This document shows positions 24,100-35,201 of a stretch of 64,000 bases of DNA, piece after piece. Both the position numbers and the translations under genes were made by a program. The stretch is taken from NCBI RefSeq assembly GCF_007741535.1, contig NZ_CP036525.1, positions 2,852,001 to 2,916,000 of the forward strand, written 5' to 3'. Within the stretch, counting starts at the first letter, position 1; each line of letters begins with the position of its first letter. The stretch is from Rubripirellula lacrimiformis. GTDB lineage: Bacteria > Planctomycetota > Planctomycetia > Pirellulales > Pirellulaceae. Below the pieces are notes generated by a model. The model made no database searches and was not told the DNA's origin. It saw nothing but the letters and a program-made list of their open reading frames with translations.

Positions 24100-25257
24100 A
24101 TGATTGAACCTGTTTCCAGTGACCCCAAGCTGCTGAGTCAGATGAACCAACGAGCTGTGCTGCGCATTTTGCAAAGCCACGGTCCGCAATCGCGTGCCGA
24201 GGTGACGCGTTTGATCGGCGCAACGCGGCCAACGGTTTCGAAAGCAGTCGCGTCGTTGTTGCAGTCGGGATTGTTGGAAGAGTTCGAATCGCCGCAAGCG
24301 ACCCGCGGACGTCCGGCAAAGAAATTACGACTTGGCGGGGAAGCGTCCCAGATCATCGGACTCGTCGTCGATTCGCCCAACTGCCGCATCGTTGCGGCAG
24401 GGCTCGATGGCGAGCTGCGGCCGCAGACGATCCAAGCGTTTGCAACGCCATGCGACTATGACCAATTGCTGAGAATGTTCGCTGACTGTGTCGCAGCCCT
24501 GTGCGGCGGCCGGATGCGGACTTTGGGGATCGGCATCAGTGTCCCAGGGTTGTTTGACTACCGCGAGGGCCGATCGATACTGTCACCGAATGTGCCGGTG
24601 ACCAACGGCCGTTGCTTGGCCGCCGATTTGTCCGCGCGATTGGGCGTGGAGTGCACGGTGCTGCAAGAGTCCGATGCGCTGTGTTTGGCCGAACGTCATT
24701 TCGGACTGGCGACAGACCTTGGCGATTTTGCCATGCTGGATGCCAGTACCGGGTTAGGGCTGGGCGTCATGATCGCCGGAGAGTTGTTGAAGGGCAGCAG
24801 CGGATTGGCGGGCGAAATCGGGCACTTGCCGATGGTGCCCGACGGAGTTCGTTGTGGGTGCGGCCGTTCGGGATGCCTGGAAACAATCGCCAGCGATACC
24901 GCGTTGGCGCGGGTCGTTTCGGATCGATTGGGGGAAGTGCTCAATATCGAACAAGTGGTGCAGCGCGTGCGTGATGGTGAAATCCGGGTCGATCGGGAAC
25001 TGCGTTGGGTGTCTCAGGGGTTGGTATTTGCACTGGTGACAGCCATCAATTTGTTCAATCCGGAAACCCTGTTCGTGCATAGCCGCATGCTTGATCTGGA
25101 CGATAATTTTTTGGATCAGCTGATTCGAGAAACCGAATCCAAGGCGCTAGTGCCTGCATTTCGAAATTGCCGGATCCTCCGCGCCCGCGGCAGCAAACGA
25201 GAAGGTGCGATCGCCGGCAGTATCGAACATCTAACCAATTCACGCATCACGGTGTGA
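24100..25257 (+). CDS. ROK family transcriptional regulator
   Basis: The preferred start at 24100 gives MIEPVSSDPKLLSQMNQRAV, the usual beginning of ROK repressors. An ATG at 23995 overlaps the preceding stop codon, and would add 35 residues coded by a short direct repeat. The N-terminal helix-turn-helix is RAEVTRLIGATRPTVSKAVASL. The ROK domain follows, with LDASTGLGLGVMIAGEL, the GEIGHLP motif and the zinc-binding CGCGRSGCLE. ROK regulators usually sense sugars, so this one may control sugar catabolic genes elsewhere. It could be co-transcribed with the two genes before it. Confidence 0.85.
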   Translation: MIEPVSSDPKLLSQMNQRAVLRILQSHGPQSRAEVTRLIGATRPTVSKAVASLLQSGLLEEFESPQATRGRPAKKLRLGGEASQIIGLVVDSPNCRIVAAGLDGELRPQTIQAFATPCDYDQLLRMFADCVAALCGGRMRTLGIGISVPGLFDYREGRSILSPNVPVTNGRCLAADLSARLGVECTVLQESDALCLAERHFGLATDLGDFAMLDASTGLGLGVMIAGELLKGSSGLAGEIGHLPMVPDGVRCGCGRSGCLETIASDTALARVVSDRLGEVLNIEQVVQRVRDGEIRVDRELRWVSQGLVFALVTAINLFNPETLFVHSRMLDLDDNFLDQLIRETESKALVPAFRNCRILRARGSKREGAIAGSIEHLTNSRITV

Positions 25258-25447
25258 TCGGGTTGAAGTGGGAATCAATGATCGCAACGAAATCCAAATC
25301 CCAAGCGACACGTAGGGCGGTCTTTCCAGGCCGTCGTGGATGTGGATCCAAACCCAGGACGGCAACGCCGTGCCGACGAAGCGGGACGTCCCCATGGTGA
25401 TCCACTTCGTAGTCCCCGTTTTGAACACGAATCGCGGTGGACTTCAC
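25247..25447 (-). CDS. Small hypothetical protein, doubtful
   Basis: A 66-residue frame reads QNGDYEVDHHGDVPLRRHG and ends NPITP. Its composition is more protein-like than the overlapping frames, but there is no recognised family. It overlaps the end of the ROK gene by 11 bp on the other strand. It may be a gene remnant. Confidence 0.2.
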   Translation of the reverse strand: MKSTAIRVQNGDYEVDHHGDVPLRRHGVAVLGLDPHPRRPGKTALRVAWDLDFVAIIDSHFNPITP

Positions 25448-25489
25448 GTCGGAACGTCCGTTCTAGAAAAACGTCGATCAAAGCTGCTG

Positions 25490-26308
25490 CTAGAACGTCA
25501 CGCCGCAAGAAAGGAACCAACCGAATAGCCCGGTGTCTTCGGAATCGTCGTCGACAATGCCCGCGTGTTGCTGGGCTTCCGCTCCACCGCGAATGAAGGT
25601 GTTGTAGCCAGCGACACAATTGTTGTACTGACCACCAAGCTGAAGTTCGGTCCAACTGGCCACCAACCCTTCGCTGCCAGCCGCCGGGTCGTCGCCGACG
25701 AGGATTGAGTGTTGCATCCAGCCGTACAGGCTAAGGTTGCATCCCATGTCCCGCTGCAGCATGGCGCCCAATGTGAGGCCATCACCCTTGAAATCGGCGT
25801 AGTTATCGTCCTGGTACAGTTCTTCCAAATTGGCGTGGCGATAGCCCGCGGACAAGATGCCATCGAACTTGCTGAGCCGGAACTGATCGGTGACTTCGAA
25901 ATCGAAATAGTCGGCCTTCAAGCCTCCCCGGCCATCGGGAAACTCTTGCGCTCCGTCGTAGTCGAAATAGCGAAACCGAGCGCCCAGTCCTTCGCTGGTT
26001 TGGTAGCCGAGGTTGATGCGGTATCCATTCCTTGCTCGCGGGACGCCATCGTCCGAATACGTGTCCCCTTCCGACGCGTGCGCTTTCAGACGCAGGAATT
26101 GAATTTCGCCGTAGTAACCGCCCGCGTTCCCGTTATCGCAACAAGCGGTGCCGTGATGAAATTCGCCACACGGCGCTTGTTCGCAACCTTCGAGCGTCGC
26201 AAAGTTGCCCAAGGGAGATCCCTCTTGCGCCGATGCTGAGAGGCAAAGTGCAAGTAGAGCCGCGTGGCATGCGACGGCTCGGATGCCGGTCTTCTTGATT
26301 GGATCCAT
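25490..26308 (-). CDS. Predicted outer-membrane beta-barrel protein
   Basis: The product, about 272 residues from the ATG at 26308, has a signal peptide (VACHAALLALCLSASAQ). Residues 30-60 hold several cysteines (EGCEQAPCGEF, TACCDNG). The rest shows alternating strands (GYRINLGYQT, GARFRYFDYDG, GILSAGYRHANLEELY) and ends FLSCGVTF with the C-terminal phenylalanine common in outer-membrane barrels. Planctomycetes carry many paralogues of this type, whose function is unknown. A GTG three bases upstream is an alternative start. Confidence 0.7.
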   Translation of the reverse strand: MDPIKKTGIRAVACHAALLALCLSASAQEGSPLGNFATLEGCEQAPCGEFHHGTACCDNGNAGGYYGEIQFLRLKAHASEGDTYSDDGVPRARNGYRINLGYQTSEGLGARFRYFDYDGAQEFPDGRGGLKADYFDFEVTDQFRLSKFDGILSAGYRHANLEELYQDDNYADFKGDGLTLGAMLQRDMGCNLSLYGWMQHSILVGDDPAAGSEGLVASWTELQLGGQYNNCVAGYNTFIRGGAEAQQHAGIVDDDSEDTGLFGWFLSCGVTF

Positions 26309-26574
26309 CACTCAACCCCGATCTTTCAAAACGTGAATTCTGTGGCCGCACTGCGCTAGTTCCAGCATCATTGCGGATAAACCGATTGATGACGATTTTG
26401 TGGTGGGGCGAGTACGCGAGAGGTTCTGTTATCGAGTGGAGTGGCGCGAATGATCAGTGGCGTAGTGATTGGTTCGGTTATTCGGGTTGCGCCGGAAAAG
26501 GTGTCGGGTTTTAGACACTGGTTTTTGGTGGGGGGGTGGGCTCTCCTCGCCCCGTGGCCTCCCCTCACCCCCGA

Positions 26575-26633
26575 CCCCTCTCCCCCCGCTCGGTCGCGAA
26601 GTGGAACTTCGCGACCGAGCGGGGGGAGAGGGG
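26575..26633. repeat. Long perfect hairpin, 28-bp stem with 3-nt loop
   Basis: The left arm (26575-26602, CCCCTCTCCCCCCGCTCGGT...) and right arm (26606-26633) are exact reverse complements around a GGA loop. It is probably a dispersed hairpin repeat. It lies in the gene-free stretch 26312-26896 between the outer-membrane protein gene and the mla operon, whose other parts show nothing I can support. Confidence 0.8.
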
Positions 26634-26896
26634 AGGCAGGCAAGCAGCCGGTACACGGCGACTGGCGGTGGCAGCGGGGAGGCGGGTCGCCGGTGTGCGA
26701 GCATCGACGGAAGTAGCGGGCAGGCAGGTGATCGGTGAGCGACTCGCGTTGGGGTGTGTTTCACAGCGGTTGATGTTGGCGGCGATTGGTAACCGGGCAA
26801 TCTTTCTTAATCCTCAAGGTCGTGCTGACCGATACAATTGATACGTCCCGATTGGTTGTGTTTGGGCGCGTCCCCGCTACTAGAGGTCATGGTCCA

Positions 26897-27766
26897 TTGT
26901 CCGAGTCGGCTGCATCGATTTCGAGTTTGCCCCGACGAGATAACGCGTCGCCGTTGGTCCGTTGGGTGACCGAATGGGGGTCTGCGGTAGTCGACGGCAT
27001 CATGACGATCGGCGATTTGTCGCTGTTCACGTTTCAGATGCTGCGTTGGATGTTCACGCGATTGCCTTCGCGGGGAACCCTGCTGATCAATTTTTATCAG
27101 ATCGGTGCGCTTAGCCTGCCCGTGGTGGCGCTGACGGGCACCTTCATCGGAATGGTCTTGGCCGTTCAAAGCTATGCCCAGTTTCACGCGATTGGTTTGG
27201 AGACACGGCTGGGCGTCGTGATCAACAGCAGTTTGGTCAAGGAACTTGGGCCCGTGTTGGCTGCGACCATGCTCGCCGGGCGTGTTGGCAGTGCGATGGC
27301 GGCTGTGCTTGGCACGATGCGTGTGACCGAACAGATCGATGCATTGACGACGATGGGAGCCGACCCGATTCATTATTTGGTGGTGCCACGATTCTTGGCG
27401 TGCATCCTGTTGATCCCGGCGCTGACGATCATGGCCGACTTCATGGGGATCGTCGGCGGCTATTTCTATAGTGTCATCATCTTGGGAATCGACCACGCTG
27501 CGTACCTGAACCACTCTCGCGAAGGCGTCGCCGGTTTCGACCTGTTCAGCGGGATCTTCAAGAGTGTGTTTTTCGGCGGCATCATCGCCATCGTTTCTTG
27601 CTATCGCGGGTTCCACTGCGAACCTGGGGCCGAGGGCGTTGGCAAAGCAGCGACCACCGCCTTTGTCTACTCGTTTGTGTTAATCCTTAGCGTCGACCTG
27701 TTCCTGACCATCGTCTTGAATTCGATCTACTACTCGCTTTATCCGTCGGGGGCATCGTTCCTGTGA
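26897..27766 (+). CDS. mlaE: MlaE-type ABC transporter permease
   Basis: From a TTG at 26897, preceded by AGAGG, the product has 289 residues. A longer TTG start at 26786 is possible but adds sequence without conservation features. Family hallmarks are VALTGTFIGMVLAVQSY, VNSSLVKELGPVLAATMLAGRVGSA spread over two segments, and ALTTMGADPIHYLVVPR. Several membrane helices follow. MlaE is the inner-membrane permease of phospholipid transport between inner and outer membrane. The stop codon overlaps the GTG start of the next gene (GTGA). Confidence 0.9.
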   Translation: MSESAASISSLPRRDNASPLVRWVTEWGSAVVDGIMTIGDLSLFTFQMLRWMFTRLPSRGTLLINFYQIGALSLPVVALTGTFIGMVLAVQSYAQFHAIGLETRLGVVINSSLVKELGPVLAATMLAGRVGSAMAAVLGTMRVTEQIDALTTMGADPIHYLVVPRFLACILLIPALTIMADFMGIVGGYFYSVIILGIDHAAYLNHSREGVAGFDLFSGIFKSVFFGGIIAIVSCYRGFHCEPGAEGVGKAATTAFVYSFVLILSVDLFLTIVLNSIYYSLYPSGASFL

Positions 27767-28629
27767 GTACGGAATTCGAAACCCGCGATGACTTTGGAAC
27801 CTCAACGGGCAACACTGTGGCCATCGCTGAAAATTTGATCGAGGTGTCCGACGTATCGGTCCAGTTTGGCGGCCAATGGATTCTTCGCGATATCGACTTG
27901 AACATCGCTCGCGGCCAAACGCTTGCCATCATCGGCGAAAGTGGATGTGGCAAGACCGTGTTCATGAAAACGTTGGTGGGTTTGATCACGCCGACGACGG
28001 GCACCGTTTCGTTTGATGGCAGCCGGTTGAACGGACTGAGCCAGAGCGAGATTGCCGAGATCCGACGCCGAATTGGTTTTGTATTTCAGAACGCCGCGTT
28101 ATTCGACAGCATGTCGATCTTTGACAACGTCGCGTTCCCCCTCCGTCAGAACGATGCATCGGCAGGCGAAGACGAAGTCCGTGAACGCGTGATGCAGCAC
28201 ATCGCCGAAGTGGGACTACCCAAAGATGTGACTCGCAAACGCCCGGCGGAACTGTCCGGAGGGATGCGAAAACGTGTCGGTTTGGCTCGCGCGTTGATCT
28301 TGCGTCCGGATCTGTTGGTGTACGACGAACCGACGACCGGTCTGGATCCGATCATGAGCGATGTGATCAACGAGTTGATCATGGACACTCGCCGCCGCTA
28401 TCCGGTGACCAGCGTCGTGGTGACACACGACATGCATACGGCAAGAAAAGTATCGGATCGTGTTTTGATGTTTTACCCACGGCGTCGTCTGGAGGAAGGC
28501 GAATCGCAGATCCTGTTCGACGGTTCGCCCAGCGATTTGGAACATGCTGTTGACAGTCGTGTTCGTCAGTTCGTTCGCGGTGAAGCCGGCGAGCGACTCA
28601 GCGAGATGGGGCGAGGTCTAGAAGACTAG
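27763..28629 (+). CDS. mlaF: MlaF-type ABC transporter ATPase
   Basis: The 288-residue ATPase starts at a GTG overlapping the mlaE stop. Walker A is GESGCGKTVFMKT, the Q-loop VFQNAALFDS, the ABC signature LSGGMRKRVGLARAL, Walker B LLVYDEPTTGLDP, and the switch histidine VVVTHDMH. The LDP and MRKR features match the Mla/Ttg2A subfamily. It should energise lipid transport together with the permease before it and the MCE protein after it. Confidence 0.93.
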   Translation: MSTEFETRDDFGTSTGNTVAIAENLIEVSDVSVQFGGQWILRDIDLNIARGQTLAIIGESGCGKTVFMKTLVGLITPTTGTVSFDGSRLNGLSQSEIAEIRRRIGFVFQNAALFDSMSIFDNVAFPLRQNDASAGEDEVRERVMQHIAEVGLPKDVTRKRPAELSGGMRKRVGLARALILRPDLLVYDEPTTGLDPIMSDVINELIMDTRRRYPVTSVVVTHDMHTARKVSDRVLMFYPRRRLEEGESQILFDGSPSDLEHAVDSRVRQFVRGEAGERLSEMGRGLED

Positions 28630-28644
28630 GACGTCATAAAAATC

Positions 28645-29880
28645 ATGGATGAAAACAAACTAAAATTCGGCGTCGGCGTGCTGGTCATCTCCTCCATTGG
28701 GGTCGGCATCATTCTGACATTCCTGTTTGGCGCATTTCCAAGTGTGTTCAACAACGACTATTCGTTGCAGGTCGTATTCCAGTCGGCCGAAGGCATCGGT
28801 TTGAATACGGCTGTCTATCGCGATGGAGTCCCGATCGGACGAGTGTCCGACATCAAGTTGCGCGACGAAGGCGGAGTGCTGGTTTCGCTGGCTATGCGAA
28901 GCGATCAACGTCTGTCGCATCGCTATATCCCGCGCATCGGATCGGGCAACTTGGTGACCGGCGACTCGAAGTTGGAATTCGTTCGCATCAATGATCCGCG
29001 GCAACTGCCCAAGCAGATCCGCGGTGACGAAAAGTTGCTGGACGCGCCGTTCACCGACGACGAGTTCATTGATTACGGCAGAAAGACCCCTGGCCTGTTT
29101 GAGATGCAGGATGGAGTCCAGTCCAGCGTCGATGCCATTCAATTGGCAGCACAGTCGATCGCGACGGCCGGTGAAAGCGTCAATCAGCTGGCGATGGAAG
29201 TCCGCCAAGTCGTCGGCGGAACCGATGGACGCATTGATGCGGTGGCCAAGGATGCACAGTTAGCACTGCAGGAGTTTCAAGGTGCGATTGTGGACGCTCG
29301 CAAAATCATCGGGAATCCGGAAACTCGCGCCAACCTAGAAGCATCGATGGCAGAGCTGCCGATCTTGTTACAGGATGCTCGTGCCGCCTTGGAAACGACA
29401 AAGACAACCTTCGAAAGCTTCGAACGAGTCGGCAACCAGTTCGAAAAGGTCGGTCATGTGGCCGAAGAAACCGTCAATACGGCCAAGGACACTGTCGAAG
29501 GCGCCCGAGGCGTGATCGGCAACGCAGAGAAGACGTTCGCCAACCTAGAGAAGTTCACCGAACCGCTGGCCGATCGTGGCGACGAATTGGTGGCACAGGT
29601 GCTGCAGACGCTTAGCTCGGTCGAGCGGACGCTGATGCAGGTCGAACAGTTCGGCGAATCGCTGAACAATAGCAACGGATCGGTCAAACGATTCTTGGAC
29701 GACGACGAACTGTATTACCAGGTGCGCCGCACGGTCGAGAACATCGAGATGGCGACCGCCCGGATCCGTCCGATCATGGACGACGTTCGTGTCTTCACCG
29801 ACAAGATAGCCCGGGACCCACGCGAGTTGGGTGTCCGTGGGGCACTGACCAAGCGGCCTAGCGGTGCTGGTCTGAAATAA
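28645..29880 (+). CDS. mlaD: MlaD-type MCE-domain lipid-binding protein
   Basis: The 411-residue protein has an N-terminal membrane anchor (FGVGVLVISSIGVGIILTFLFG) and an MCE domain starting LQVVFQSAEGIGLNTAVYRDGVPIG split over two parts, the typical substrate-binding module. Behind it lies a long helical region rich in Ala, Glu and Gln (residues about 170-360), much longer than in E. coli MlaD and closer to periplasm-spanning MCE proteins. It follows mlaF by 15 bp. No mlaC or mlaB is present here. Confidence 0.88.
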   Translation: MDENKLKFGVGVLVISSIGVGIILTFLFGAFPSVFNNDYSLQVVFQSAEGIGLNTAVYRDGVPIGRVSDIKLRDEGGVLVSLAMRSDQRLSHRYIPRIGSGNLVTGDSKLEFVRINDPRQLPKQIRGDEKLLDAPFTDDEFIDYGRKTPGLFEMQDGVQSSVDAIQLAAQSIATAGESVNQLAMEVRQVVGGTDGRIDAVAKDAQLALQEFQGAIVDARKIIGNPETRANLEASMAELPILLQDARAALETTKTTFESFERVGNQFEKVGHVAEETVNTAKDTVEGARGVIGNAEKTFANLEKFTEPLADRGDELVAQVLQTLSSVERTLMQVEQFGESLNNSNGSVKRFLDDDELYYQVRRTVENIEMATARIRPIMDDVRVFTDKIARDPRELGVRGALTKRPSGAGLK

Positions 29881-29889
29881 GCTAGCGGC

Positions 29890-29957
29890 CGTAGTGGGAT
29901 TCGCCACGACTCCTGACCGATAGATCGGCGGGGGGAATGGTGGCGAATCCCACTACG
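29890..29957. terminator. Bidirectional terminator hairpin between mlaD and atpC
   Basis: CGTAGTGGGATTCGCCAC at 29890-29907 is the exact reverse complement of 29940-29957, an 18-bp stem, followed by TTTTTAAA. It sits between two convergent genes (mlaD ends 29880, atpC ends 29978), where a shared terminator is expected. The stem may also be a dispersed repeat. Confidence 0.65.
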
Positions 29958-29977
29958 TTTTTAAAGGCAGGGGAAGC

Positions 29978-30367
29978 TTAGCTTGATGCTCGCAGCTTAC
30001 CGCGAGCCTTGCGGATGGCGACCAGTTTAGCGGCCATCTCTTCCTGTTTCGAACTTGGCAACGCTCGAGCATCGTTCAGCTCGTCGCGTGCTTTGTCGCT
30101 ATCGATCAAATCGACTGGGATCAAACGTCCGGTAAGCACGTTGACCACGTTGTCTTCGACTTGGGCAAAGCCACCGTCGACATAGTATCGTTCCGGGCCG
30201 GCAGCGGTTTGCAAACGCAGCGTACCAAAGCCCAAGCGACCAATCATCGGCGCCCGGCCCTTCAGCACACCCAGTTCGCCGTCGTCCATCGGCAGCGAAA
30301 TGTAGTCGGCTTCGCGGTCCAGTTCGGTTTTCTCGGGCGTCACAACGACGCATCGCAGAGCTGCCAT
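29978..30367 (-). CDS. atpC: ATP synthase epsilon subunit
   Basis: The 129-residue product matches the epsilon subunit of F1: CVVVTPEKTELDREADYISLP, then GELGVLKGRAPMIGRLGFG and the beta-sandwich region GFAQVEDNVVNVLTGRLIP. A C-terminal helical part follows. Epsilon couples the gamma shaft to the c ring and regulates ATP hydrolysis. It is the last gene of the operon, three bases after atpD. Confidence 0.95.
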   Translation of the reverse strand: MAALRCVVVTPEKTELDREADYISLPMDDGELGVLKGRAPMIGRLGFGTLRLQTAAGPERYYVDGGFAQVEDNVVNVLTGRLIPVDLIDSDKARDELNDARALPSSKQEEMAAKLVAIRKARGKLRASS

Positions 30368-30369
30368 GA

Positions 30370-31839
<1,470 letters not shown>

Positions 31840-31947
31840 TTAAAGGGTTAGATATTGGGTGTAAGGTTGATCCGGCAGTTCGCTGGGATCGGCTCGGGAA
31901 AGCCGCTTTGGTGACTGGTTTGTGACCAGTCGGCGGCTCGCTTGCGA

Positions 31948-32835
31948 TTAGCCTTCCAGGGCTTCCACGCCACCGATGATCTCCATGATCTCGCCGGTGA
32001 TTTGGCTTTGACGGGCACGGTTGTAAGTCATCGACAGTTGTTTGATCATGTCGCCGGCACTTTCGGTGGCTCCCTTCATCGCGATCATTCGAGCCACTTG
32101 CTCGCTGACCGCTGAATCCAGGAAGCACTTGAACAGCTTGGCTTTGAAACTGGTCGGAACGACCTCTTCCAAAATGCTTTCAGCCGAGGGCAAGAATTCG
32201 TATTCCTTCGACGGGCCGCCGGTCAACGATTCGGCATCGGTGTCGTCGGATAGCGAACCGAGCGGCAACAGGGTTTGGACCGTTGCGATCTGCTTGCTGG
32301 TGCTAACAAATCGAGTGTAGACGACATCCAAGCGGTCCATTTCACCAGCGATGTACTTTTCCAAGTACATGTTGGCGATCTTTTCGACTTCGGCGTAGGC
32401 CGGTTGATCTTCGAACTGTTGGTAGGTGTTTTCAGGTTCGATGCCGCGGAACTTCAGGCCGTTGATTCCTCGCTTGCCGCTAACGTCGACACCAATGTTA
32501 CCGATCGAACCTTGCAGTTCGCGGATCAAAGGCATCGAAGTCCGCAACACGCTGGCGTTGTAGCCACCGCACAGACCGCGGTTGCTGGCCAAGACCAGCA
32601 CGCGAGCCGCTTTGGGGTTGTCACGTTTTTCCAACAGCGGGTGTTGGACCTCGGTACCGGCCGCAGCCAGGCTGGCCACGATTTGCGACAATCGATCGGT
32701 GTACGCCGTGACGGCGGCAGCCCGATCCATCGCTTTTTTGTAACGAGCCGTCGCGATCAGTTCCATCGTCCGCGTAATCTTGCGGATGTTCTTGATGGAT
32801 TTGCGGCGTTTATCGAGGGCGCGAGCGTTGGCCAT
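31948..32835 (-). CDS. atpG: ATP synthase gamma subunit
   Basis: The 295-residue protein has the N-terminal rotor helix KSIKNIRKITRTMELIATA and the C-terminal helix YNRARQSQITGEIMEIIGG, both typical of gamma. The central domain contains VLASNRGLCGGYNASVL. It is the central shaft that links catalysis to c-ring rotation. The start ATG is at 32835, 104 bp after atpA. Confidence 0.96.
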   Translation of the reverse strand: MANARALDKRRKSIKNIRKITRTMELIATARYKKAMDRAAAVTAYTDRLSQIVASLAAAGTEVQHPLLEKRDNPKAARVLVLASNRGLCGGYNASVLRTSMPLIRELQGSIGNIGVDVSGKRGINGLKFRGIEPENTYQQFEDQPAYAEVEKIANMYLEKYIAGEMDRLDVVYTRFVSTSKQIATVQTLLPLGSLSDDTDAESLTGGPSKEYEFLPSAESILEEVVPTSFKAKLFKCFLDSAVSEQVARMIAMKGATESAGDMIKQLSMTYNRARQSQITGEIMEIIGGVEALEG

Positions 32836-32939
32836 GAATCTTCAGAAGTTCGTTGTTGTTCTCGTGAGCCGGATCGTTCATACGATTCGATTCCGGCTAA
32901 TGGGAGGAAGCACCTTTGGGGGCGCTGTGTCGTCGACTA

Positions 32940-34463
32940 CTAAATCGCCGCTTCAACCGGCTTGTAGCCACTCTTGAAGTCCTTGATGCAGGCTTCGATC
33001 TTCTCGGTGATTTCGTCCGTCAGGTCCATCTTGTCTTCCAACAATGCGACGGTCGCGGAGTGCTTATCGCGAGCGAACTGCAGGAAGTCGACTTCCCATT
33101 GCGGCACAGCCTTGACTGGCACATCGTCCAAGAAACCGCGGGTACCGGCGTACAAGCTAAGCACTTGATCGGCGACGCCCATCGGGCGGTACTGTGGCTG
33201 TTTCAGCAATTCGACCATGCGGTAACCGCGATCGAGTTGCGATTGGGTGGCCGCATCCAGGTCAGTACCCAGTTGTGCGAAGGCTTCCAAAGCACGGAAG
33301 GCTGCCAAGTCCAAACGCAAACCACCCGCGACTTTCTTCATCGCTTTGACCTGAGCCGCACCACCGACGCGAGATACCGAAATACCAGCGTTCATGGCTG
33401 GACGAATCCCAGCGAAGAACAAGTCGGGTTGCAGATAGATTTGTCCGTCGGTGATCGAAATCACGTTGGTTGGAATGTAAGCCGAAACTTCGCCTTCCAG
33501 CGTTTCGATGATCGGCAAACTGGTCAACGATCCACCGCCCAACGCGTCGGATAGTTTGGCCGATCGTTCTAGCAGCCGACTGTGACAGTAGAACACGTCT
33601 CCAGGGTACGCTTCGCGGCCCGGTGGACGACGCATCAACAGGCTCATCTGACGATACGCGGTGGCTTGCTTGGACAAGTCATCATAAACGATCAACCCGT
33701 GCCCACCGTTGAACATGAACTGTTCGGCCATGGCGGTACCGGCATACGGTGCAACGTATTGCAGCGGAGCAGGAGCTGACGCACCAGCGACGATGACGGT
33801 CGTGTATTCCATCGCACCGTTGCGTTCTAGGACGTCAACGATCGAAGCGACCGCAGAATCCTTTTGGCCGATGGCGACGTAGAAACACTTCACGTCTTTG
33901 CCCTTCTGGTTCAGAATGGCATCGATCGCGATCGCGGTTTTACCGGTCTTACGGTCACCGATGATCAGTTCGCGTTGGCCGCGTCCGATCGGGGTCATCG
34001 CGTCGATCGCTTTGACACCGGTTTGCATCGGTTCGGTCACCGGTTGGCGTTCAGCAACGCCAGTTGCGATGATTTCGACGGGGCGAGTGATGTCGGTTTG
34101 GACAGGGCCTTTGCCGTCAAGCGGATTGCCCAGCGGGTCCAGCACGCGGCCGACGACTGCATCGCCGGCAGGAACCGACAACAGGGTCCCCAGTGCTTTG
34201 ACTTCGTCGCCTTCTTTGATCGTTAGGTAGTCACCCAGGATGATGACACCGACCGAGTTTTCTTCCAAGTTAAACGCCAAGCCGATGGCGCCATTGGGGA
34301 ACTCGACCATTTCGCCAGCCATCACGCCGGAGAGACCGTAGACGCGAGCGATCCCGTCACCGACTTCCAACACGGTGCCGACTTCGCGGACGTCAATCTT
34401 GCTATCGAATTGTTCGATTTCTTGCTGCAAGACCGAAGCAATTTCGTCGCTGCTAAATTTCAT
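32940..34463 (-). CDS. atpA: ATP synthase alpha subunit
   Basis: The 507-residue protein has the P-loop [15 protein letters not shown] (about residue 170), the segment [16 protein letters not shown] near the N-terminus, and [19 protein letters not shown] close to the catalytic interface. Length is normal. It is the non-catalytic partner of beta in F1. It starts with an ATG at 34463 and lies 77 bp after atpH. Confidence 0.97.
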   Translation of the reverse strand: MKFSSDEIASVLQQEIEQFDSKIDVREVGTVLEVGDGIARVYGLSGVMAGEMVEFPNGAIGLAFNLEENSVGVIILGDYLTIKEGDEVKALGTLLSVPAGDAVVGRVLDPLGNPLDGKGPVQTDITRPVEIIATGVAERQPVTEPMQTGVKAIDAMTPIGRGQRELIIGDRKTGKTAIAIDAILNQKGKDVKCFYVAIGQKDSAVASIVDVLERNGAMEYTTVIVAGASAPAPLQYVAPYAGTAMAEQFMFNGGHGLIVYDDLSKQATAYRQMSLLMRRPPGREAYPGDVFYCHSRLLERSAKLSDALGGGSLTSLPIIETLEGEVSAYIPTNVISITDGQIYLQPDLFFAGIRPAMNAGISVSRVGGAAQVKAMKKVAGGLRLDLAAFRALEAFAQLGTDLDAATQSQLDRGYRMVELLKQPQYRPMGVADQVLSLYAGTRGFLDDVPVKAVPQWEVDFLQFARDKHSATVALLEDKMDLTDEITEKIEACIKDFKSGYKPVEAAI

Positions 34464-34540
34464 GATTGTTCAGGTGCGCTGAAAGGGAACGCTTGGATGT
34501 TGTGAAATAGTGTGAGGCCGAGATCACCCGCGGGGCACGA

Positions 34541-35170
34541 TCATTCGGACGTAAACTGACTGAATCGGTCAAGCAATTTGCTTGAAAAACCATGGCGTGC
34601 TTTGACGGCCAACTTGCTGAGCCGGTTTTGAACACTGCTATCGAAAACTTTGTCGCCGATACGAATCACCATCCCGCCGATCAATTCAGGGTCGACCGAT
34701 TCGTTGAGTTTGATTTGGGCGTTCATGACCGACCCAAGTCGGTCGACGATTTGCCCACGCGTTGCGTCATCCAGCGGCACTGCCGTGCGAACCGATGCCA
34801 CGACACGGCCCATCATGTCATCAAAGATGTTGTCCGCTGCGGTGCGTACCGCATGGACGTATCCAAGCCGATCTCGCGAAACCATCACCTTCAAAAACTT
34901 GAGCAGCGTGGGGTGAAGTTCGTCACCAAAGACTCGGTCCAGCACGCGGATCTTTTCCGCCTGACTGACTTGAGGTGATTGGAACGCCGCACGCAGCTGT
35001 GGGCTTTGGGCTAGATAGTCGTCCACGACCATGGCGAGCTGATTGACGATGGTATCGGCAACCCCGTCACCCTGGTTCTTGGCGGCACCGATCAACGCCC
35101 GAGCGTAGGTTTTCCCTAGCTGTTCGGCGCCGGTGTCGAGCACCGTGTCGTGTTTGACGGATTGAGTCAT
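34541..35170 (-). CDS. atpH: ATP synthase delta subunit
   Basis: The 209-residue protein matches the delta (OSCP) family: LGKTYARALIGAAKNQG, then FLKVMVSRDRLGYVHAV and the C-terminal GGMVIRIGDKVFDSSVQNRL. Delta joins F1 to the peripheral stalk b subunits. It starts at 35170, 31 bp after atpF. Confidence 0.93.
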   Translation of the reverse strand: MTQSVKHDTVLDTGAEQLGKTYARALIGAAKNQGDGVADTIVNQLAMVVDDYLAQSPQLRAAFQSPQVSQAEKIRVLDRVFGDELHPTLLKFLKVMVSRDRLGYVHAVRTAADNIFDDMMGRVVASVRTAVPLDDATRGQIVDRLGSVMNAQIKLNESVDPELIGGMVIRIGDKVFDSSVQNRLSKLAVKARHGFSSKLLDRFSQFTSE

Positions 35171-35201
35171 TGGAAACGATTGATGTGTGGAGACCGGGGA
35201 T

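Noticed and set aside
26807-27616. Minus-strand frame of 269 codons opposite mlaE
   Set aside because: It is His/Gln/Arg-rich, a typical shadow of a GC-rich gene.
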